A DNA stretch of 9,259 nt from Flavipsychrobacter stenotrophus (GCA_947379685.1 CANCOG010000168.1:1-9259), one strand, 5' to 3'; positions 1 through 6,810 are shown, numbered from the stretch's first letter. The notes: generated by a model not told the origin, from the letters alone. Numbers and translations: made by a program.

Positions 1-2240
1 GTGGTACTTGGAGCAGTTCGTCAACAAGTATCGTATCAATATCAGCGACAGGAGATGTTATGGGTATTGCAGTCGGTTCAGCTACTATTTCATACACAGC
101 AACCACCAGTTGCGGGATAGAAGTATCGACTCAGCCAATTACAGTAAACGCATTACCTAATGCAGGTACAATAAGTGGTGCATCCACAGTTTGCGAATCA
201 GCCACAACAACCCTTACCTCAAGTTTAAGCGGTGGCTCCTGGACAAGCTCGTCAACCAGTGTTGCCTCAGTTTCATCAACAGGTGATGTTTCGGGAATTT
301 CCGCTGGCTCGGCTACTATTTCTTATACAGCAACCAACAGCTGCGGAACGGATGTTGCCACCCGAACTATTACAGTAAACCCACTACCTCATGCAGGTAC
401 AGTAAGTGGTGCAACTACTGTTTGCGAATCTGCTTCAACAACACTTACGTCAAGTTTAAGTGGCGGCTCCTGGACAAGCTCATCAACTAGTGTTGCCTCA
501 GTTTCAGCGACAGGAAACGTAACAGGAATTACATCTGGTTCAGCTACTATTTCATATACAGTAACGACAAGCTGCGGAACAGATGTTGCAACCCAAACTA
601 TTACAGTAAACCCATTACCTCATGCCGGTACAATAAGCGGGGCATCTACAGTTTGCGAATCTGCTTCAACAACCCTCACCTCAAGTTTAAGCGGTGGTAG
701 CTGGAGCAGTTCGTCAACAAGTATCGCATCAATATCAGCGACAGGTGATGTTACAGGTATTGCAGCCGGTTCCGTTACTATTTCATACACAGATACCAAC
801 AGTTGTGGAACTGATGTAGCCACCCAAATCATAACAGTTAATCCTCTGCCTCATGCAGGTACAATAAGTGGAGCGTCTACAATTTGCGAATCTGCTTCAA
901 CAACACTTACTTCAAGTGTAAGTGGCGGCTCCTGGACAAGCTCATCAGCCAGTATTGCTTCAGTTTCAACGGCAGGCGATGTCACGGGTATTTCAGCTGG
1001 TTCAGCTATTATTTCATACACAGCAACAACCAGCTGCGGAACGGACGTAGTTACCCAAACTATTACAGTAAACCCATTGCCTCATGCAGGTACAATTAGC
1101 GGCGCATCTACTGTTTGCGAATCTGCTTCAACAACCCTTACGTCAAGCGTAAGCGGTGGCTCTTGGACAAGCTCATCAACCAGTGTTGCGTCAGTTTCAG
1201 CGACGGGTGATGTTACAGGTATTTCAGCAGGCTCCGCTACTATTTCCTACACAGCAACAACTAGCTGCGGAACGGACGTAGCTACCCAAACTATTGCAGT
1301 TAATCCACTACCTCATGCAGGTTCAATAAGTGGCGCATCTACCGTTTGCGAATCAGCTTTAACGACCCTTACTTCTAGTGTTAGCGGTGGTTCTTGGACA
1401 AGCTCATCAACCAGTGTCGCTTCAGTTTCAGCGACGGGTGATGTTACAGGTATTTCAGCAGGCTCAGCTACTATTTCCTACACAGCAACAACCAGCTGCG
1501 GAACGGATATAGCCACCCAAACTATTACAGTAAACCCATTACCTCATGCAGGTACATTAAGCGGTGCATCAACTGTTTGCGAATCCGCATCAACGACACT
1601 TACATCAAGTGTTAGCGGTGGCTCATGGACAAGCTCATCAACCAGTATTGCCTCAGTTTCAGTGGCAGGTGGTGTTACCGGAATTTCAGCTGGTTTAGCT
1701 ACAATTTCTTATACGTCAACCAACAGCTGTGGAACTGATGTTTCCACCCAGGCCATTACGATAAACCCATTGCCTCATGCAGGTACAATAAGCGGTGCAT
1801 CTACAGTTTGCGAATCAGCATCAACTACGCTTACTTCAAGTGTTAGCGGTGGTTCATGGACAAGCTCATCACCCAGTGTTGCTACAGTTTCTGCGAGCGG
1901 CACTGTTACTGGTATTACAGCAGGTGCAACAACTATTTCATACACAACAACTACCAGCTGCGGGGCAGATGTTTCCACACAATCTCTAACTGTGAATCCA
2001 CTGCCGCTTTCAGGTTCAATAAGTGGTGCAGCTACGGTTTGTGAATCAGCTACCACAGCATTAACGTCAACAGTTGCGGGTGGTACATGGAGCAGTAGTA
2101 ATACTTCAATAGCTTCGGTCACTACCTCAGGTGTTGTTGTTGGTGTGTCTTCCGGCGCTGTTACTATTTCCTATTCCTTTACGAATACCTGTGGAACAAG
2201 TAATGCCATCCAGACAATGACCATTAACCCGTTACCCAAC
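1..2240 (+). repeat. Homogeneous 231-bp tandem repeat block (partial unit plus units 1-9)
   Basis: Equivalent codons (the AG of AGTISGAS) fall at 162, 393, 624, 855, 1086, 1317, 1548, 1779, 2010 and 2241, exactly 231 bp apart, so nine full 77-codon units follow the partial unit at the left edge. Units 1-8 are nearly identical as protein: units 5 and 6 differ at only four residues. Unit 9 starts to diverge (SGSISGAATV, NTSIASVTTSG). Each unit carries two cysteines 50 residues apart. The lack of indels and the close similarity point to recent unequal crossing-over or gene conversion; this is inferred from the pattern. Assemblers may collapse or expand this region. Confidence 0.95.
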
Positions 2241-4826
2241 TCCGGAACAATTTCCGGTGTGTCATCAGTGTGTACATCTGCTAATATCACGCTTTCGGCT
2301 AGCGTTACTGGTGGCACCTGGAGCAGTAATGTAACATCCATCGCTACAGTCAATAGTTCTGGAGTTGTAAGGGGCGTTGCAAATGGCACTGATACGATTG
2401 CTTATACAGTAACTAACAGCTGTGGCAGTCTGCGCGCAGTTAAGTTTATTGCTGTCGGCCCTTATGCCGGAGTAATCAGCGGAGCTTCAAATATTTGCCG
2501 TGGTTCAACTACTACACTAGTTAATACCCTTAGCGGGGGCACCTGGTCCAGCTTGTCAACAAGCACAGCGACTATTTCCAGCTCAGGCGTGGTAACCGGT
2601 GTTGCTGGTGGTGGTGCGACGCTGAGATATACACTTACCAATACATGCGGAACAACCAACTCCAATTTCAATATGATCGTTTCTGCTCCGGGTGTTATTT
2701 TGAGTTCATCTGGTCCGCTGACAGTATGTGCGGGTTCATCGGTAACATTTACTAATGCCACTACACCTTCCGGTGGTACCTGGAGTTCAAGCAATAGTGC
2801 CATTGCTTTGGTTGTACCTTCCAGTGGGGTAGTGTCTGGTATTACCAGTGGTACCGCCACTATTACATATACTACAACAAATGCCTGCGGTACAGTATCT
2901 ACAGGAAGGAATATCACAGTAACCGGAACCACAATGCCGGCTGCGATATCTGGCTCTACAGCTCCGGTTTGTCTGGGTAGTACCCTTGCCCTCACTGATG
3001 GGACAGCAGGTGGGGCGTGGAGCAGTTCAAATCCATCTGTTGCTACAATTAGCACCTCAGGTGTTGTGACAGCAACTGGCATAGGAACTGACACTATATA
3101 TTATTCGTACACTAACAGTTGCGGCTTTACCGGTGTAGTATTGCGGACGGTTGTTGTATTGTCGGGATTTGGTACAACCTCTGGTGCGTCCAACATTTGT
3201 ACCGGAACATCAACTACTTTAACGAACACAGCTACAGGTGGTACCTGGAGTAGTTCTAATACTTCGGTTGCCACGATCAGCAGTTCTGGTGTCGTTACTG
3301 GCCTCACGGTAGGTACTGTTACCATCAGCTACAATGTTACGGGAGCGTGCGGATCAGGAGTATCTACCTTCTCATTATCGGTATCAGCGCCAATCACGGT
3401 TCCCGGTATTACAGGTAGTAGCTCGGTTTGCCCGGGAGCAACTATTACACTTAGCGAAGCTTTAACAACAGGCACCTGGAGTAGCATTAACCCATCCATT
3501 GCAACGGTTTCGGCATCCGGTGTTGTATCTGGCATTGTTTCAGGAACGGATACTATTGTTTACTCAGTAACCAATGTTTGCGGAACATTCACTACCTCAA
3601 AAACTGTTACCGTTATAGCACCAATAGTACCTGCTGCAATAACAGGTTCGTCAGCTGCAATCTGTCCGGGAGCTGCCGTCACGCTTGTCGACGCTACGAC
3701 AGGAGGTGTTTGGAGTAGCGCCGATACGTCACTGGCCACAATAAACAGTACAGGTGTAGTTACAGCGCGAGCAGCAGGGACGGATAGTATCAAATACACG
3801 GTGACAAACACTTGTGGCGTATCAGTTTCTGCAATCAGGTTAGTAACGGTATTGCCGCTGCCATCTGCGGGAGTGATCACTGGGCCGTCAAATATTTGCA
3901 CAGGTTCAACTGCAACACTAACTGCATCAGGAACAGCCGGAGGAACATGGAGCAGCACTAATGGAGCGGCAATCACTGTAAGTTCGTCAGGTCTAATTAC
4001 CCCTGTGTCTGCATCTGCAGCCACCATCAGGTATACGGTTACGAATGCATGTGGAACGAATGTAGCCAGCTTATATATTGTAGTCTCAGCACCGGGTGCT
4101 CCAGCTGGAATCACAGGTGCACTCAATGTTTGCCTTGGCTCAGCAACCACGTTTAGTGATGCGACTGCCGGTGGTACCTGGAGTAGCGCTAACAGCGGTA
4201 TTGCCACAGTAAGCACAACAGGAGTTGTAATCAGTGTGTCAGGAGGATCGACTGTAATATCATACACGGTAACCAATGCTTGTGGTACATACTCATCCGC
4301 AAGGAATATTGCAGTAAACACCACAGTACCAACTGGTATTAGTATAAGCGGTCCTTCAACCGTAGTCGCTGGTTCTACGATTTCGCTTACCCATGCAGGC
4401 GCATCAGGCACATGGAGTAGTGTTTACCCGGCCCTCGCTACCATTAACACTTCGGGAGTGGTAACTGGCGTTGCGATTGGCCTAGATACCATAAAATATA
4501 CCGTTACCAATGGTTGCGGAACCACGTTAGCCACCAAAACCATTAGTATAACGGGTTCACGTGGTGCTGGTCCATTAGTTGTTGAAAGTGAGCCGCAAAT
4601 AAGGCTTTACCCCAACCCAACAACTGGCATCGTTTACCTGGAAATAATTGGGAATAAGGATAATATCAATGTGTTTGTAACGGACATTAGCGGCAAGGTC
4701 ATTGAGACCAGAACCACTAACGAACAATCAATCCAGCTGAACCTTGGTAATGTTGCCTCCGGAGTGTACATGGTAAGTGTGCAGGTAGATGGCAGAGTAC
4801 ACAATGAACGGATTGTTGTAGAATAG
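3..4826 (+). CDS. Giant Ig-like (BIG_2-type) repeat surface protein with C-terminal T9SS sorting domain; 5' end outside the window
   Basis: The frame is open from the first full codon, giving 1607 visible residues. The ATG at 60 is not a credible start: upstream codons already encode a repeat (GTWSSSSTSI...), and that Met replaces the Thr of the recurring GDVTGI motif. The visible protein is one partial and 19 full units of 75-81 residues, each with a first Cys (often VCES), GG(S/T)WSSS, (I/V)ATVSxxGxVTG, ISYTxTNxCGT and usually a linker such as VNPLPH. This resembles bacterial Ig-like group 2 folds. Residues about 1531-1607 form a T9SS type A sorting domain (LYPNPTTG, DISGK, GVYMVSV, ERIVVE). 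The family is typically exported by Sec, moved across the outer membrane by the T9SS, and attached to or released from the surface; adhesion or gliding are possible roles but are inferred. No catalytic domain is visible. The signal peptide and any N-terminal domain lie upstream. Composition is extremely rich in Ser, Thr, Gly and Val, with few charged residues. Confidence 0.93.
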   Translation, partial: GTWSSSSTSIVSISATGDVMGIAVGSATISYTATTSCGIEVSTQPITVNALPNAGTISGASTVCESATTTLTSSLSGGSWTSSSTSVASVSSTGDVSGISAGSATISYTATNSCGTDVATRTITVNPLPHAGTVSGATTVCESASTTLTSSLSGGSWTSSSTSVASVSATGNVTGITSGSATISYTVTTSCGTDVATQTITVNPLPHAGTISGASTVCESASTTLTSSLSGGSWSSSSTSIASISATGDVTGIAAGSVTISYTDTNSCGTDVATQIITVNPLPHAGTISGASTICESASTTLTSSVSGGSWTSSSASIASVSTAGDVTGISAGSAIISYTATTSCGTDVVTQTITVNPLPHAGTISGASTVCESASTTLTSSVSGGSWTSSSTSVASVSATGDVTGISAGSATISYTATTSCGTDVATQTIAVNPLPHAGSISGASTVCESALTTLTSSVSGGSWTSSSTSVASVSATGDVTGISAGSATISYTATTSCGTDIATQTITVNPLPHAGTLSGASTVCESASTTLTSSVSGGSWTSSSTSIASVSVAGGVTGISAGLATISYTSTNSCGTDVSTQAITINPLPHAGTISGASTVCESASTTLTSSVSGGSWTSSSPSVATVSASGTVTGITAGATTISYTTTTSCGADVSTQSLTVNPLPLSGSISGAATVCESATTALTSTVAGGTWSSSNTSIASVTTSGVVVGVSSGAVTISYSFTNTCGTSNAIQTMTINPLPNSGTISGVSSVCTSANITLSASVTGGTWSSNVTSIATVNSSGVVRGVANGTDTIAYTVTNSCGSLRAVKFIAVGPYAGVISGASNICRGSTTTLVNTLSGGTWSSLSTSTATISSSGVVTGVAGGGATLRYTLTNTCGTTNSNFNMIVSAPGVILSSSGPLTVCAGSSVTFTNATTPSGGTWSSSNSAIALVVPSSGVVSGITSGTATITYTTTNACGTVSTGRNITVTGTTMPAAISGSTAPVCLGSTLALTDGTAGGAWSSSNPSVATISTSGVVTATGIGTDTIYYSYTNSCGFTGVVLRTVVVLSGFGTTSGASNICTGTSTTLTNTATGGTWSSSNTSVATISSSGVVTGLTVGTVTISYNVTGACGSGVSTFSLSVSAPITVPGITGSSSVCPGATITLSEALTTGTWSSINPSIATVSASGVVSGIVSGTDTIVYSVTNVCGTFTTSKTVTVIAPIVPAAITGSSAAICPGAAVTLVDATTGGVWSSADTSLATINSTGVVTARAAGTDSIKYTVTNTCGVSVSAIRLVTVLPLPSAGVITGPSNICTGSTATLTASGTAGGTWSSTNGAAITVSSSGLITPVSASAATIRYTVTNACGTNVASLYIVVSAPGAPAGITGALNVCLGSATTFSDATAGGTWSSANSGIATVSTTGVVISVSGGSTVISYTVTNACGTYSSARNIAVNTTVPTGISISGPSTVVAGSTISLTHAGASGTWSSVYPALATINTSGVVTGVAIGLDTIKYTVTNGCGTTLATKTISITGSRGAGPLVVESEPQIRLYPNPTTGIVYLEIIGNKDNINVFVTDISGKVIETRTTNEQSIQLNLGNVASGVYMVSVQVDGRVHNERIVVE
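2241..4559 (+). repeat. Diverged Ig-like repeat block (units 10-19)
   Basis: Ten units continue the array with variable length. Approximate boundaries are 2241, 2466, 2694, 2937, 3171, 3399, 3630, 3867, 4101 and 4335-4559. They keep the GGTWSSSN, IATxSSSGVV, ISYTVTNxCGT core but differ widely elsewhere, and most replace the NPLPH linker with forms such as SAPG, VTGTTM or IAPIV. Unit 12 is the longest (81 residues, with an insertion before SGGTW). Unit 19 has Val in place of the first Cys. The block looks older than the upstream homogeneous block. Confidence 0.9.
4593..4823 (+). other. T9SS type A C-terminal sorting domain
   Basis: The last roughly 77 residues of the giant protein leave the Ig pattern. 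They start with PQIRLYPNPTTG, continue with short beta strands and DISGKVIE, and end in GVYMVSVQVDGRVHNERIVV. This order (YPNP-TTG, D-SG-, G-Y-V-V, final hydrophobic ERIVV) is the hallmark of the Bacteroidota Por/T9SS type A signal (TIGR04183-like). Here it is preceded by a short linker, RGAGPLVVES. It predicts delivery by the type IX machinery. In known systems the domain is cleaved by a PorU-like sortase, which is not in this window. Confidence 0.93.
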
Positions 4827-4848
4827 AATAGTTTGACATTATCATAAA

Positions 4849-4881
4849 AGTAACGCCCGATTTAAACAGTTGGGCGTTATT
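4849..4881. terminator. Probable bidirectional terminator hairpin
   Basis: A perfect 8-bp stem, TAACGCCC (4851-4858) with GGGCGTTA (4872-4879), lies 24 bp after the giant gene's stop. It can be lengthened outward by a G-T and an A-T pair and inward by GA/TT, leaving a loop of about 9 nt. On the minus strand it is followed by CTTTTAT, so it suits the convergent minus-strand gene whose stop is at 4961. On the plus strand the following sequence (ATTGTGTTGATTATT) is only moderately T-rich, so termination in that direction is less certain. Confidence 0.65.
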
Positions 4882-4960
4882 GTGTTGATTATTATGATGT
4901 TAGAAAAACGGCTGCTAGAGCCAAACATATTTGGTGTGCAATGTGCAGTCTTGGTACAAA

Positions 4961-5335
4961 TTACTCTTTAAAACTCAATTTAAGGTAGCTGAAAATCAGG
5001 ACTCCGGCGAATATGATACTGAGGGCGGACATTGCCACCATAAGTTTGTCGAACAGCATTAACGAGCCATTGTGTGCACTAGTAAGCGCTCCGTTTAACG
5101 CATAGAGGAACATGTAGATTGAAAATAGCAGGGTAATAATACCCAATATCAGGTTGGTCATCAGGTGCCGGTAATACATTTGTGCGCCAAATATGACAAC
5201 CACGAAAAAAGCAGATGGGTTAAATCTGCCACCGTTCATGAAACTCATGATAAACCACGTCAGCCCAAGCAGGAAATAAAATCCGTAGGCAAAATACACA
5301 AGCAGCTGGTAGGTAGAGGTGCGTTTGTTTATCAT
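4961..5335 (-). CDS. Hypothetical four-helix integral membrane protein
   Basis: This 124-residue protein has no recognised family. It shows four hydrophobic segments, at about residues 11-31, 39-57, 60-81 and 97-117, with short polar connections. The largest extramembrane stretch is the NGALTSAHNGS loop before helix 4. There are no cysteines and no obvious catalytic or metal-binding motif. I chose the ATG at 5335. An in-frame GTG at 5368 would add 11 residues (MSGFYIKYFSQ), but it sits inside a hairpin, and neither start has a Shine-Dalgarno sequence, as is usual in Bacteroidota. It lies 51 bp behind the NTF2-like gene on the same strand, so the two are probably one transcript, unless the hairpin between them reduces read-through. 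It is convergent with the giant repeat gene. Function unknown. Confidence 0.75.
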   Translation of the reverse strand: MINKRTSTYQLLVYFAYGFYFLLGLTWFIMSFMNGGRFNPSAFFVVVIFGAQMYYRHLMTNLILGIITLLFSIYMFLYALNGALTSAHNGSLMLFDKLMVAMSALSIIFAGVLIFSYLKLSFKE

Positions 5336-5361
5336 TTGTGAAAAATATTTTATGTAAAAGC

Positions 5362-5381
5362 CCGACACTTTTTTAAGTCGG
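5362..5381 (-). terminator. Intergenic hairpin between the two minus-strand genes (terminator-like or attenuator-like)
   Basis: On the minus strand CCGAC pairs with GTCGG around a TTAAAAAAGT loop, followed by GCTTTTAC. An alternative pairing gives about 7 bp with a bulge. It starts 5 bp after the tandem TAG TAG stop of the NTF2-like gene and precedes the ATG at 5335. The short stem and four-T tail suggest a weak terminator that lowers expression of the downstream membrane gene. It also covers the alternative GTG at 5368 and so argues against that start. Confidence 0.4.
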
Positions 5382-5386
5382 TACTA

Positions 5387-5824
5387 CTAAAGTTCCATTT
5401 TACTCTTCCATTCTTCCATTCGTTCACGCTCATTGATAGAAACGGAAAGTATGATCTTCCAAAGACCGTTCTTGTCCAGTTTCATCAGGTAATGATAATC
5501 GCAATTGTAAATTGGGTTGCGGTTGGCATCGGCATAACGCCAGTTTACCTTAGCGGTGGTTATTCTTTTGGTCAGGTCTATTTTACTGCGAACATCACCG
5601 CTTACTTTTACAATGCCAAATTGCCTGTAAAACGTCATGCCCTGGTTGAAAAAACCTTCGAGTTTGCTGGCATCACTGAATAGGGTGTAGGCATCGTCGG
5701 AAACCATATTACAGGGAATCTGGTGCAGGAATGTCATGCCCTTAGTATCATGAATTTCCAGTGCATTGGCGTATATGTCAAAAAAATCGTTTATATTTTG
5801 TATTGGGAAGGCAGGACTATGCAT
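5387..5824 (-). CDS. NTF2-like / SnoaL-fold hypothetical protein
   Basis: This soluble 145-residue protein has the usual length and layout of the NTF2-like superfamily. It has an N-terminal helix (INDFFDIYANALEIHD, about 11-26), a P-x-x-MVSDDA segment (about 37-45), a second helix (SKLEGFFNQGMTFYRQFG, about 53-70), and then a curved beta-sheet region ending in WRYADANRNPIYNCDYHYLM and GLWKIILSVSI (about 96-130). The pattern Y-x-x-AL...D...P...YR-x-x-G...W...Y-x-L...G-x-W-K-I matches many proteins annotated as nuclear transport factor 2 family, which range from small enzymes to ligand-binding domains. No catalytic pair can be assigned, so the substrate is unknown. There is no signal peptide. 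I prefer the ATG at 5824 over the in-frame GTG at 5851, which would add nine residues. The gene ends in two consecutive TAG stops and precedes a four-helix membrane gene on the same strand. Confidence 0.75.
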   Translation of the reverse strand: MHSPAFPIQNINDFFDIYANALEIHDTKGMTFLHQIPCNMVSDDAYTLFSDASKLEGFFNQGMTFYRQFGIVKVSGDVRSKIDLTKRITTAKVNWRYADANRNPIYNCDYHYLMKLDKNGLWKIILSVSINERERMEEWKSKMEL

Positions 5825-5876
5825 ACGGAACGTTGATATAATAAAGTACACCGTGTGACGAAGTTATTTTTCTTTT

Positions 5877-6014
5877 ATGCAAGGCGAAAAATCTGCGAAT
5901 AGTAAACTATTTAAAGACTTTTTCAACGAAGCAGAAATGGAAAAGAACAAGACAGATGGTGTATTTTATTTTGTCATAGTTCCTAACTCACTCGTTTCAC
6001 TGCGGCGAAAGTAG
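5877..6014 (+). CDS. Possible small ORF, 45 aa, unknown function
   Basis: An ATG follows a T-rich tract and opens a 45-codon frame ending in TAG. The product would start MQGEKSANSKLFKDFFNEAE, with a charged, possibly amphipathic helical first half (KLFKDFFNEAEMEKNK), then a short hydrophobic run (GVFYFVIVP) and a basic end (LRRK). It lies between the divergent NTF2-like gene and pyrR, 81 bp ahead of pyrR, where it could act as a leader ORF. No homologue is recognised and the length is within chance expectation, so this may be non-coding spacer. Confidence 0.25.
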   Translation: MQGEKSANSKLFKDFFNEAEMEKNKTDGVFYFVIVPNSLVSLRRK

Positions 6015-6040
6015 TGCATTCCTTTATTCCCTGCCGCCGC
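6002..6040 (+). promoter_or_regulatory. GC-rich inverted repeat in the pyrR leader (weak candidate)
   Basis: GCGGCG (6002-6007) is complementary to CGCCGC (6035-6040) across a 27-nt loop, followed by TCAAAAACATTTTT. It overlaps the end of the possible small ORF and lies 55 bp before pyrR. It could be a weak terminator for that ORF or a leader structure for pyrR. No sequence like the Bacillus PyrR-binding loop was found, so regulation by PyrR at this site is not supported. The long loop makes it marginal. Confidence 0.2.
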
Positions 6041-6095
6041 TCAAAAACATTTTTCCTTAATTAATTCAAAAATAAGCCGGGGATTTCTAATTTTG

Positions 6096-6659
6096 ATGGA
6101 TAAAAATCATCAGACTGTGAAGACCCTGCTTAATAGCAACCTCATGAATATTACGCTGCAGCGGTTGGCACATCAGTTGGTTGAAAACCATCTCTCTTTT
6201 GCTGACACAGCAATCATTGGCATTCAACCTCGCGGCATTTTTCTTTCAAATCGTATTGTTCAGCTTGTGCAGGGCATCATTGGAAATAAACATATTGATT
6301 ATGGATTGCTGGATATCACATTCTATCGTGACGATGTCCATAACACAACTAATATACAGGTGCCCGCATATACCAATATCCCTTTTAGTATTGAAGGGAA
6401 GAACGTGATATTGATAGACGATGTGCTGCATACAGGGCGAACGATAAGGTCAGCGATGGATGCGCTTATTGACTTTGGCCGGCCGAAAAAGGTAGAATTG
6501 CTCACACTGATCGATCGCCGGTTTAGCCGGGAGTTGCCCGTTCAGCCAGATTATGTGGGTTATTCAGTTGATACAATTCTTACCCAAAAGGTAAAGGTGT
6601 ACTGGAAGGAAAAAGACGAAAAGGACGAAGTCGTGCTGTTGGATAAGGTAAGCGCTTAA
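6096..6659 (+). CDS. pyrR: PyrR: bifunctional pyrimidine operon regulator / uracil phosphoribosyltransferase homologue
   Basis: This 187-residue protein is close to the usual PyrR length of about 180. It has the type I phosphoribosyltransferase core: IIGIQPRGIFLSNRI (about 40-54, nucleotide-binding side), the flexible-loop region with DITFYRDD (73-80), and the PRPP-binding motif VILIDDVLHTGRT (104-116). These are followed by the PyrR-typical RSAMDALIDFGRPKKVELLTLIDR, RELPVQPDYVG and SVDT. In Firmicutes, PyrR binds UMP and pyr mRNA to cause attenuation, and it can convert uracil and PRPP to UMP; the regulatory role is less certain in Bacteroidota. The ATG at 6096 is preferred, because extension to the TTG at 6093 adds only one residue. 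TAATTTTG directly abuts the ATG and resembles a Bacteroidota -7 box, but it is too close to be the promoter for this start. pyrB follows 159 bp downstream on the same strand, which fits a pyrimidine cluster. The C-terminal tail is highly charged (KEKDEKDE). Confidence 0.93.
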   Translation: MDKNHQTVKTLLNSNLMNITLQRLAHQLVENHLSFADTAIIGIQPRGIFLSNRIVQLVQGIIGNKHIDYGLLDITFYRDDVHNTTNIQVPAYTNIPFSIEGKNVILIDDVLHTGRTIRSAMDALIDFGRPKKVELLTLIDRRFSRELPVQPDYVGYSVDTILTQKVKVYWKEKDEKDEVVLLDKVSA

Positions 6660-6759
6660 ACCTCGTGGTAATCTGATAGTCTTTGGTAATGACCAGGAAA
6701 CTACCGTATGGGATTTGAGAACGAAAGTGCCTATATATTTAGGTTTAGGTGGGAGTTGA
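6652..6759 (+). pseudogene. Possible WD40-blade-like gene remnant in the pyrR-pyrB spacer
   Basis: In a frame different from pyrR, positions 6652-6756 translate without a stop, then meet TGA. The centre reads LIVFGNDQETTVWDLRTK, which matches the end of a WD40 blade (hydrophobic-G-N/S-D-x-x-T-x-x-W-D-L-R-T). No start codon, no upstream continuation (TAA at 6649-6651) and no second blade are present. It may be a decayed fragment of a longer gene or chance similarity. Codons look ordinary. Confidence 0.3.
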
Positions 6760-6778
6760 AAAGTTTGTGTTGTAAATA

Positions 6779-6810
6779 TTGAGTTTTTAATTTTTAATTT
6801 TTTAATTTTG
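6779..6810 (+). promoter_or_regulatory. Candidate Bacteroidota-type promoter for pyrB
   Basis: TAATTTTG at 6803-6810 fits the Bacteroidota -7 consensus TAnnTTTG. A TTG at 6779-6781 lies 21 bp upstream, within the spacing reported for the -33 element. Transcription would begin a few bases before the ATG at 6819, giving an almost leaderless mRNA. The box lies in a low-complexity T-rich tract, so the match may be by chance. If real, pyrB can be expressed independently of pyrR. Confidence 0.3.

Noticed and set aside
60..62. ATG as start codon of the giant repeat protein
   Set aside because: The frame is open to the left edge and the 19 preceding codons encode a normal repeat segment. The Met replaces the Thr found at the same place in sister units (GDVTGI).
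162..2240. CRISPR-like or non-coding tandem repeat
   Set aside because: The 231-bp units have no spacers and remain in frame throughout, so they are protein domains and not an array of direct repeats with unique spacers.
1775..4411. Long minus-strand ORFs of 115, 210 and 283 codons within the repeat gene
   Set aside because: They are antisense shadows produced by the Ser/Thr/Val/Gly codon composition of the array. Their products repeat PPLTLEV-like strings with the Ig period and have no start context or family.
4921..4934. CCAAA-CATA-TTTGG hairpin near the convergent gene ends
   Set aside because: A 5-bp stem without a T tract, and the stronger hairpin at 4849-4881 already explains termination.
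5825..5851. GTG start for the NTF2-like protein
   Set aside because: The extra nine residues (MYFIISTFR) precede the domain's first helix and a good ATG lies at 5824. It cannot be excluded without homologues.
6093..6095. TTG start for PyrR
   Set aside because: It adds only one residue before an ATG and has no supporting upstream signal; the ATG at 6096 is the simpler choice.
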